5,350 nt of DNA, from the NCBI GenBank assembly GCA_947473445.1, contig CANJEU010000173.1, forward strand, positions 1-5,350. The letters are read 5' to 3'. A program made the position numbers and the translations under genes. The notes beneath the pieces are model-generated. The model ran no database searches. It was not told the DNA's origin and was given only the letters and a program-made list of their open reading frames with translations. This document shows, one piece after another, positions 1 through 4,832 of the stretch; positions within the stretch are counted from its first letter, which is position 1; each line of letters begins with the position of its first letter. The DNA is from Fidelibacterota bacterium (lineage in GTDB: Bacteria; Pseudomonadota; Alphaproteobacteria; Rhodospirillales; Rhodospirillaceae).

Positions 1-510
1 GAGGCCCGACTTTTTGAGCCGGATCGCTTGCGCCGGCGACAGCATGCCCAGCGTGACGCAGGATTCCATGCCAAGCGCCTTCACGCCCTCGATCATCGCG
101 CACACGGTTTCGAGGTCGCGGTCCTTGGGCGAGCGCCAGGCGGCGCCCATGCAGAAGCGGGTGGCGCCCGAGGCCTTGGCGGCGCGCGCCTCGGCCAATA
201 CCTTTTCGACTTCCATAAGCTTCGAGGCCGAAAGTCCGGTGTCGTGATGAGAACTCTGCGGGCAGTAGCTGCAATCTTCGGGGCAGCCGCCGGTCTTGAT
301 CGACAGCAGGGTCGAGATTTGCACTTCACTCGGATCGAAGGTCATCCGGTGGACGGTTTGGGCCTGGAACATCAGCTCGGGCATGGGCAGTTCGTAAATC
401 GCCTTCACCTCATCGCGTGTCCAGTCGTGGCGGACCACACCCAGTTGATACGCAACGGGGTTTGCGGAGGTGCGCGTACGGGACGCAAGGGTGGCAACGG
501 GTGTAGACAT
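1..510 (-). CDS. bioB: Biotin synthase, N-terminal part (cut by window edge)
   Basis: This radical SAM enzyme inserts sulfur into dethiobiotin to make biotin, the last step of the pathway, in the cytoplasm. The 170 codons visible contain the radical-SAM CxxxCxxC motif within GGCPEDCSYCPQ (Cys76, Cys80, Cys83), which binds the [4Fe-4S] cluster with SAM. Cys120 in RFCMGAAW and Cys151 in ESCVTLGML match E. coli Cys97 and Cys128, ligands of the sacrificial [2Fe-2S] cluster. All five cysteines sit exactly 23 residues later than in E. coli, so the core is collinear and the N-terminus is longer. The remaining ligand (E. coli Arg260) lies outside the window. The ATG at 510-508 is the only Met start ahead of the conserved region. 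An AGAGG at 525-521, ten bases upstream, is a fair ribosome site. The gene is transcribed away from bioF across a shared control region. Identity is secure. Confidence 0.97.
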   Translation of the reverse strand, partial: MSTPVATLASRTRTSANPVAYQLGVVRHDWTRDEVKAIYELPMPELMFQAQTVHRMTFDPSEVQISTLLSIKTGGCPEDCSYCPQSSHHDTGLSASKLMEVEKVLAEARAAKASGATRFCMGAAWRSPKDRDLETVCAMIEGVKALGMESCVTLGMLSPAQAIRLKKSGL

Positions 511-522
511 GCAGGAGCAGCC

Positions 523-532
523 TCTTCTATAG
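523..532 (-). promoter_or_regulatory. Weaker BioR-like site before bioB
   Basis: On the minus strand the site reads CTATAGAAGA, matching seven of ten bases of the BioR consensus TTATAGATAA, with the central TATAGA intact. It ends 12 bases before the bioB ATG, mirroring the site in front of bioF. Taken alone it would not be worth calling. It gains weight only from its position and from the better site on the other side of the same divergent region. Confidence 0.25.
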
Positions 533-607
533 GGGCATTAGGGTGCCTCGGGCGTAAAGCTACACCCGGCCCGGGTCAAGTTGGAAGGCGCGCCCGCCTT
601 ATGGGAC

Positions 608-617
608 CTATATATAA
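608..617 (+). promoter_or_regulatory. Candidate BioR operator before bioF
   Basis: CTATATATAA matches the published alphaproteobacterial BioR consensus TTATMKATAA at nine of ten positions. BioR is a GntR-family repressor of biotin genes. The site overlaps the likely -10 element and ends five bases before the bioF ATG, where a bound repressor would block transcription. The alternating TA run is also what a plain -10 box looks like, so the match alone does not prove an operator. No bioR gene is in the window. Confidence 0.45.
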
Positions 618-622
618 AGCAC

Positions 623-1774
623 ATGCCTGCCCTCGACACTTTTGCCGCTGAAAAGCTGGCGCGGCTCGACCATAAGCATCTGCGGCGGCGGCTGGTCGAA
701 TCCGCGCGCGCCGACGGCATCTGGGTCACGCGCCACGGGCGGCGCCTGCTCTCGTTCTCCTGCAACGACTACCTCAATCTGTCGCAGCATCCGGCGGTGA
801 CCGAGGCGGCGATTGCCGCGATACGCACCTATGGGGTCGGCGCGGGCGCCTCGCGCCTTGTGACGGGAAACCATCCCCTGTTCAGCGCCTTGGAAGCGCG
901 CCTTGCGGATTTGAAGGGCACGGACGGGGCTTGCGTGTTCGGGTCAGGCTACCTCGCCAACCTTGGAATTATTTCGACGCTGGCGGGAAAAACCGACCTC
1001 GTCCTTGTCGATGAATATGCCCATTCGTGCATCTGGGCGGGGGCCGAGGCGAGCGGCGGGACCGTCGCCACCTTCCGTCACAACGATCTCGACGATGCGC
1101 GAAACATCCTCAAAACCCAACGCGCGGCGCATCGCCATGCGCTGATCGCAACCGACGGCGTGTTCTCCATGGATGGCGATCTTGCGCCCCTGCCCGCGCT
1201 GGCAAAGCTGGCAGAAGACTACGACGCTTGGCTGCTGTCCGATGATGCCCACGGCATCGGCGTCGTCGGCGGCGGCCGTGGCTCGACCTTCGCGCACGGC
1301 GCCCCGGCCGACGTTGCCTTGCAAATGGGCACACTCTCGAAAGCCGTCGGCGGCTACGGCGGTTACCTCTGCGCCTCCGCGCCCGTGATCGATCTGGTGA
1401 AGACCAAAGCCGCGTCATTTGTCTATTCAACGGGACTGCCGCCGGCCTCTGTCGCCGCGGCAATCGCGGCCATCGATTACATTGTCGCCAATCCAGAGTA
1501 CACCGCGCGCCCCCTGGCCAACGCGCGCGCCTTTACACGCGCGCTCAATCTGCCCGAGGCGCAGAGCCCGATCGTTCCGATCCTGATCGGGGCGGCCGAA
1601 AAAGCGCTCAAGGCTTCGCAAGACCTCGAGGACAAGGGTTTCCTGGTGGTCGCGATCCGGCCGCCGACGGTTCCGAAAGATACCGCCCGGCTGCGTGTAG
1701 CCTTCACCGCCGCCCACAGCGAGGACGATATCGCGCGGCTTGCCGCGGCCATCGGGCCGCATGTGAGGACCTGA
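623..1774 (+). CDS. bioF: 8-amino-7-oxononanoate synthase
   Basis: This PLP enzyme of the alpha-oxoamine synthase family condenses a pimeloyl thioester with L-alanine to give KAPA (8-amino-7-oxononanoate), CO2 and free carrier. The 383-residue length is normal. Visible landmarks are SCNDYLNLS (46-54), His134 in EYAHS (the residue stacking on PLP), FSMDGD (181-186), Asp207 and His210 in the SDDAHG motif, the Schiff-base Lys240 in GTLSKAVGG, and the C-terminal IRPPTVP with TARLRVAFTAAH (345-365), close to E. coli BioF. I chose the ATG at 623 because MPALDTFAAEKL aligns with the family N-terminus. An in-frame TTG at 581 would add 14 unconserved residues translated across the candidate promoter. 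No Shine-Dalgarno sequence precedes the ATG. The stop overlaps the bioD start (TGATG), which implies translational coupling in a bioFD operon. Confidence 0.96.
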   Translation: MPALDTFAAEKLARLDHKHLRRRLVESARADGIWVTRHGRRLLSFSCNDYLNLSQHPAVTEAAIAAIRTYGVGAGASRLVTGNHPLFSALEARLADLKGTDGACVFGSGYLANLGIISTLAGKTDLVLVDEYAHSCIWAGAEASGGTVATFRHNDLDDARNILKTQRAAHRHALIATDGVFSMDGDLAPLPALAKLAEDYDAWLLSDDAHGIGVVGGGRGSTFAHGAPADVALQMGTLSKAVGGYGGYLCASAPVIDLVKTKAASFVYSTGLPPASVAAAIAAIDYIVANPEYTARPLANARAFTRALNLPEAQSPIVPILIGAAEKALKASQDLEDKGFLVVAIRPPTVPKDTARLRVAFTAAHSEDDIARLAAAIGPHVRT

Positions 1775-2433
1775 TGACCGCCTTCTTTGTCACAGCCACG
1801 GGCACCGATATCGGCAAGACCTACGTCACCGCAGGCTTGATCCGGGCGTGCCGGCGCCGCGGACGCGTCGTAACGGCCTTGAAGCCCGTCGCCAGCGGCT
1901 TCGATCCGTTGTCGCCGGAAAGCAGTGATCCTTATGCGCTGATGGAGGCCCTTGAATTACCCGTGACGAGCCTCGAGCGGATCTCGCCCTGGCGGTTCGC
2001 CGCGCCGCTGTCGCCCGACATGGCGGCCGCGCGCGAGGGCCGCGCCATCGACATGGCCGATCTTGAGGGCTTCTGCCGCGAGTCCATCGCGACCCAGGAG
2101 ACGTTGTTCATTGAAGGCGTCGGCGGGGTCATGGTGCCGCTGACTGAACACGATACCGTCCTTGATTGGATGACGACGCTGCGGCTTCCGCTGATCCTGG
2201 TGGCCGGAAGTTATCTCGGCACCATCAGCCACACCCTCACGGCCCTCGACGTCGTGATGCGCCGTGACCTGAGCGTCGCCGCCATTGTCGTCAATGAAAC
2301 CGAAGGCAGTTCGGTGCCGCTCGCCGACACCGCGGCCAGCATTGCCCGGTTTTCAGCCGGCGCCCCCGTCGCCACGCTCGGCCGGCGGGCAACCGATGCC
2401 GAATTCGATGCGCTGCTGGGCGCGCTGATCTAA
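1774..2433 (+). CDS. bioD: Dethiobiotin synthetase
   Basis: This ATP-dependent carboxylase closes the ureido ring of DAPA with CO2 to form dethiobiotin, the substrate of BioB. The 219 residues match the family length. The N-terminus FFVTATGTDIGKTYVTAG carries the P-loop (residues 8-16) with Lys15 and Thr16. Lys37 sits in the conserved ALKPVASG segment, and EGVGGVMVPL (114-123) is the family EGxGG signature with Glu115-equivalent spacing. SYLGTISHTL (146-155) and VVNE (172-175) are the usual nucleotide-side segments. The first P-loop glycine of E. coli BioD is Ala8 here; I believe this variant occurs in alphaproteobacterial homologues, so I do not read it as loss of function. The ATG overlaps the bioF stop by one base. 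The gene ends the plus-strand operon and faces the DUF3775 gene convergently. Confidence 0.96.
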   Translation: MTAFFVTATGTDIGKTYVTAGLIRACRRRGRVVTALKPVASGFDPLSPESSDPYALMEALELPVTSLERISPWRFAAPLSPDMAAAREGRAIDMADLEGFCRESIATQETLFIEGVGGVMVPLTEHDTVLDWMTTLRLPLILVAGSYLGTISHTLTALDVVMRRDLSVAAIVVNETEGSSVPLADTAASIARFSAGAPVATLGRRATDAEFDALLGALI

Positions 2434-2442
2434 CCGGCTTAT

Positions 2443-2463
2443 CCCGGGCTTCGCCCAGGGCGA
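2443..2463. terminator. GC-rich inverted repeats between convergent genes, possible weak terminator
   Basis: The 47-base gap between the bioD stop and the DUF3775 stop contains two competing foldbacks. CCCGGGC and GCCCAGGG (2443-2460) can pair around a three-base loop with one bulged A. TCGCCC and GGGCGA (2451-2463) are perfect arms around a single base. Neither strand has a U-tract directly after the stem: the plus strand continues CGACAAAAAA and the minus strand ATAAGCC. It is not a canonical intrinsic terminator. The position between convergent genes is its main support. Confidence 0.3.
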
Positions 2464-2480
2464 CAAAAAAGCGCGAAGAC

Positions 2481-2885
2481 TTAAGTATCCACGTCCTCGC
2501 ACGAAAGGTCGAATTCGTTCAGACCTTCCTCCAGTTCATCGGCCAGCAGCGGCTGGCTGAGCAGATACCGGGCGGCATTTTTCGCATGTTCGTCGCGCGC
2601 GATCTCGACCGCTTCATCCCAGTCTTCGGCGGTGTAGGTGCCGCGGCCGACCCAGGTGAGCGCGACCAGCTCGATCTGCTCGTCCTCGTGCAGATTGCCG
2701 ATGTATTCCTTCAGCTCTTCATATTCGGCCGATTCCGAAAGGCCGCCCTCGTCCTCTTCGGAAAGCTCCTCGGCGGCATCGTCGGCCGCGCGTTTGCCCG
2801 GCTCATCTTCGAGCGGATCCAAATCCGCGACGAGCTCGCGCGCGCGGTGAATCACGTGGCAGACGATTTCGAGAGCAATATCCAT
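2481..2885 (-). CDS. Acidic DUF3775 family protein
   Basis: This is a 134-residue protein of unknown function. The C-terminal part (about residues 67-125) has the pattern I associate with DUF3775: HEDEQIELVALTWVGRG, then YTAEDWDEAVEIARDE, then AARYLLSQPLLADELEEGL. The middle (about 22-62) is a strongly acidic, probably disordered stretch rich in Glu and Asp (DDAAEELSEEDEGG). There is no signal peptide, membrane segment or cysteine cluster, so it is likely cytoplasmic. The start is the ATG at 2885, 26 bases after the glpQ stop on the same strand, so co-transcription with glpQ is plausible. No clear Shine-Dalgarno sequence precedes it. The family assignment is from memory of the conserved tail. 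The biochemical role is unknown, and the neighbour does not settle it. Confidence 0.82.
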   Translation of the reverse strand: MDIALEIVCHVIHRARELVADLDPLEDEPGKRAADDAAEELSEEDEGGLSESAEYEELKEYIGNLHEDEQIELVALTWVGRGTYTAEDWDEAVEIARDEHAKNAARYLLSQPLLADELEEGLNEFDLSCEDVDT

Positions 2886-2911
2886 GAGCGGAAGCGCCGT
2901 TTTCGATGAAT

Positions 2912-3910
2912 CTATCGCGGCATTGGACAGGATTCGTGGAAGGCTTTCAACGCAAGATCGGGCGTGTCGGTGAATATCCCGTCGGCGCCAAGACGCGCGT
3001 ACTGGCAGTACTCCTTGGAAGCGTCACCGCCATAGCTGGCGGGAAGGAACTGTTTCTCCGGCCGCAACGTGTAAGGGTAAACCGTCAGGCCGATACGGTG
3101 GGCGCGCGCGATCAGATCCGTCGGGTTTCCCGCCTGTCCGTTCTTCACCGGCACAATGAGGGACTTCGGCACCCCGATTCCGTCTGCGTACGCCTTGATC
3201 TTGGCGAGTCCCACATCTGAAACATCCGCATCGCCTTCCAAAAGATGGATCGCCGGGATGTTGGGCAGCTTGTCCTTCATCTCCTTCACGCTGTCGGCGT
3301 CAAAAGCCTGGACGATCAGCGGGGAGCCGGCGCGGTCAAGCGCCCAGGCTTCCATGATCTGCGACATCCAGCCTTCCAACGGATAAAGCCGCTTGCGGTA
3401 ATGGTCGGGATGTTTGAGTTCGGGGATGATCCCGATGCTGCGCTTATGTTCGCGCGACAGGCTCGCTCGTAGCGCCAGAACCTCGGCAAGGGTCGGGATG
3501 CCGTATTTGTCGTTGTGGCTCTGATCGCGGAACGGAAAAGGCTGACGGGCGCGCAGCTTCTTCATCTCATCGTGCGTGAAATCTTCGCTGAACCAGCCTT
3601 CGATCTCCTTGCCCTCGAAGGTCTTCTTGGTTTTTTTTTCCGGGAAGACCTCGGCGACGTTGGTGGAAAGGCCCAGTTCCGGTTCGTGGCGCGCGAACAG
3701 ATAACCATCCTTGGACGGAACGAAATCGGGCTCGATATAGTCCGCGCCCTGCGCAACGGCCAGCTCATAAGCCTCGATGGTGTGATCGGGCAGATAACCG
3801 CTCGCACCCCGGTGCCCGATGATCAGCGGATGTTTGTCGCTGGGGCGCTGAGCGGAGGCTGAAGTCGCCGTGACCAGCGCAGCGACAATGATGATGTTTC
3901 TGAGCAGCAT
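2912..3910 (-). CDS. glpQ: Periplasmic glycerophosphodiester phosphodiesterase (GlpQ type)
   Basis: This enzyme hydrolyses glycerophosphodiesters from phospholipid turnover to glycerol-3-phosphate and an alcohol; GlpQ-type enzymes use Ca2+ and act in the periplasm. The 332-residue reading starts at the ATG at 3910, preceded by purine-rich AGGGACGGGA. It begins with a clear signal peptide: a basic MLLR, a hydrophobic core, and an ASA cleavage motif near residue 20. Catalytic landmarks are HRGASGYLPDHT (33-44, with His33 and Arg34), Glu60 and Asp62 in YIEPD, His75 in FARHEPEL, and Glu164 and Lys166 in PELKHP. Later blocks match E. coli GlpQ: QAFDADSVKEMK, YADGIG, VYPYTLRPEK and GADGIFTDTPDLALK. 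An upstream in-frame start (3958) would add 16 residues and bury the signal peptide. A run of nine A (3639-3631) encodes the Lys-Lys in EKKTKK. Confidence 0.94.
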   Translation of the reverse strand: MLLRNIIIVAALVTATSASAQRPSDKHPLIIGHRGASGYLPDHTIEAYELAVAQGADYIEPDFVPSKDGYLFARHEPELGLSTNVAEVFPEKKTKKTFEGKEIEGWFSEDFTHDEMKKLRARQPFPFRDQSHNDKYGIPTLAEVLALRASLSREHKRSIGIIPELKHPDHYRKRLYPLEGWMSQIMEAWALDRAGSPLIVQAFDADSVKEMKDKLPNIPAIHLLEGDADVSDVGLAKIKAYADGIGVPKSLIVPVKNGQAGNPTDLIARAHRIGLTVYPYTLRPEKQFLPASYGGDASKEYCQYARLGADGIFTDTPDLALKAFHESCPMPR

Positions 3911-4005
3911 TAAATCCCGTCCCTTCCCGCCGATTGCGGGCTGCGCGGAGTTTGGCATATTTCCAAGTAGTCCGTCAGCCGGTCACGCATCTGTCATGAG
4001 AGGTG
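3911..4005 (-). promoter_or_regulatory. glpQ upstream region with Pho-box-like repeat
   Basis: These 95 bases separate the TPR-gene stop from the glpQ start and have no terminator-like hairpin with a U-tract. Two candidate sites are visible. CGGTCAC-gcat-CTGTCAT (3980-3997, plus strand) is a pair of 7-base direct repeats with the 4-base spacing of a Pho box. The second unit is perfect and the first matches five of seven. TTGGCA-tat-TTCCAA (3952-3966) is an imperfect inverted repeat 42 bases upstream of the start. I cannot place a convincing -35/-10 pair. The Pho-box unit reads on the strand opposite to glpQ transcription, which weakens that reading. Confidence 0.3.
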
Positions 4006-4758
4006 CTATTGCGCGGGATCCCGCCACGGCTTGCCGGCTTTATATCCCGCCACGCGCGCGTCGAAATCCTTCTTGGCAAACTCGGTCGCCGGCAAAACCT
4101 TGTGCAGTGACGCCCGAAAGTTGCTGGCAAGGGAGGCCGCCGCGACGGCTTTGTCAAATGCGCCGGCTTCGGCCTGTGCGGCCGCGAGCACTTCAAATAT
4201 CTGCAGCGCGAAAAGCGTTCCGGGCAGCGGGTCATGTTTCTGGGCGGCAAAGCTTTTGAGCATTTCCTCGGCAAAACTCACGGCGCGCGCGCCATCCCGG
4301 AATTTCCCATCCGGGCATGTTGCGAGAAACCAGCCGTAGTCGAGTTTCAGCACCAGCGGATTATCGGCGTTCTCGGGCTTTTCGATCGCCGTCGCGTAGG
4401 CCTTGGCCGCGTCTTCATATCTTGCGTCGCGCTGATAGAGCGTTGCGAGTTGATGATACGGGCGGGCCGACTCCGGGTAGGCCTTCGCGGTAGCCTCTAG
4501 CGCCTCGATAGCGCCGCCGACCCCGCCTTGCGCGGCGGACAATCGGGCCCGGTAGAGCAGAATGGTTTCCTGATCGGCGGGCGCGAGATCGCCGCCCGTC
4601 TCGACTCCGTCGAGGATCGAAAGCGCGCCGGCGTAGTCCTGCTGTTCGATAGCGCGCAGCGCGCGAGCGAAATCGCTTCTGGTATCGGCCAGGGCGACGC
4701 CGGGCGCTGTCAGCGACAGAACCAGTGCAAGAATTACCGTGAGGTGAGAAAACTTCAT
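4006..4758 (-). CDS. Exported TPR-type repeat protein
   Basis: This is a 250-residue protein of unknown specific role. Residues 1-24 form a signal peptide (MKFSH, a hydrophobic core, then VALA before Asp25), so the mature protein should be periplasmic. The rest is helical repeat: DYAGALSILDGV (41-52), an ILLYRARLSAAQGGVGGAIEALEATAKAYP unit (66-95), and a textbook TPR, ARPYHQLATLYQRDARYEDA with AAKAYATAIE (98-126). The stretch from 145 contains LATCPDGKFRDGARAV, followed by LAAAQAEAGAFDKAV (191-205) and a tail GYKAGKPWRDP (238-248). I recognise this combination as a recurrent TPR module in bacterial proteins, usually ending in YRAGKPYR-like sequence. It most likely acts as a protein-binding scaffold; no catalytic motif is seen. 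The ATG at 4758 is chosen over a TTG at 4761, and no later start keeps the signal peptide. The ATG lies one base after the U-tract of the nrdB terminator. Confidence 0.82.
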   Translation of the reverse strand: MKFSHLTVILALVLSLTAPGVALADTRSDFARALRAIEQQDYAGALSILDGVETGGDLAPADQETILLYRARLSAAQGGVGGAIEALEATAKAYPESARPYHQLATLYQRDARYEDAAKAYATAIEKPENADNPLVLKLDYGWFLATCPDGKFRDGARAVSFAEEMLKSFAAQKHDPLPGTLFALQIFEVLAAAQAEAGAFDKAVAAASLASNFRASLHKVLPATEFAKKDFDARVAGYKAGKPWRDPAQ

Positions 4759-4759
4759 C

Positions 4760-4791
4760 AAAAACGCCCCGGCCGAAGATCAGCCGGGGCG
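4760..4791 (-). terminator. Intrinsic terminator of nrdB, abutting the next start codon
   Basis: Read on the minus strand, CGCCCCGGC (4791-4783) pairs perfectly over nine bases with GCCGGGGCG (4773-4765) around a nine-base loop, and TTTTT (4764-4760) follows at once. This is a classical rho-independent terminator for the upstream nrdB, whose stop is 41 bases earlier. Unusually, the U-tract ends one base before the ATG of the TPR gene. The GGGG in the 3' arm (4769-4766 plus neighbouring bases) is the only Shine-Dalgarno-like sequence for that gene. Confidence 0.88.
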
Positions 4792-4806
4792 CAGATTAGC
4801 GTTGCT

Positions 4807-4828
4807 CGCGCGCCGGGAAAAGCGCGCG
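4807..4828 (-). repeat. Second hairpin between nrdB and the TPR gene
   Basis: CGCGCGC (4828-4822 on the minus strand) and GCGCGCG (4813-4807) are perfect 7-base arms around an 8-base loop. They begin four bases after the nrdB stop and lie 15 bases ahead of the terminator hairpin. There is no U-tract after it, so it is not itself a terminator. It could stabilise the 3' end of the nrdB mRNA. Low-complexity CG alternation makes chance formation plausible. Confidence 0.4.
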
Positions 4829-4832
4829 GCGA

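Larger units (their letters stand above)
511..622. promoter_or_regulatory. Divergent bioB / bioFD control region
   Basis: These 112 noncoding bases lie between the start codons of the divergent biotin genes, so both promoters should be here or just inside the genes. On the bioB side, TTGACC at 579-574 (minus strand) resembles a -35 box, but the hexamer 17 bases on (TACGCC) is a poor -10, so that promoter is uncertain. On the bioF side, TATATA at 611-616 is a good -10 candidate with no clear -35 partner. TTGGAA at 581-586 is about 24 bases away, which is too far. The region also holds a 13-base interrupted palindrome (ACCCGG C CCGGGT, 564-576) and two BioR-like sites listed separately. The E. 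coli-type BirA operator (long TTGTAAACC arms) is absent. The regulatory role is inferred from gene layout. Confidence 0.7.

Noticed and set aside
541..567. GGGTG ... CACCC inverted repeat in the bioB/bioF gap
   Set aside because: The arms are only five GC-rich bases with a 17-base spacer, which is expected by chance at this base composition.
581..622. Extended bioF start at TTG 581
   Set aside because: The 14 extra residues do not align with BioF N-termini, and they would be encoded by the candidate promoter and operator sequence.
28..651. Long plus-strand open frame (207 codons) over bioB and the divergent region
   Set aside because: It is antisense to a secure bioB, has Arg/Gly/His-rich composition without family features, and runs into the bioF start. 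It is a shadow of a GC-rich gene.
944..1762. Several minus-strand open frames opposite bioF
   Set aside because: They lie inside a confidently identified bioF and have no recognisable domains or ribosome sites.
2586..2909. Plus-strand open frame opposite the DUF3775 gene
   Set aside because: The minus-strand frame matches a known family with an acidic composition. The opposite frame has no family features.
3562..3807. Minus-strand open frame inside glpQ that could be reached by slippage at the A run
   Set aside because: It has no independent coding features. A slip would only give a truncated GlpQ with a basic tail, so it is not a second product.
3911..3958. Extended glpQ start 16 codons upstream
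   Set aside because: It would place unconserved residues before an otherwise ideal signal peptide. The ATG at 3910 has a purine-rich ribosome site.
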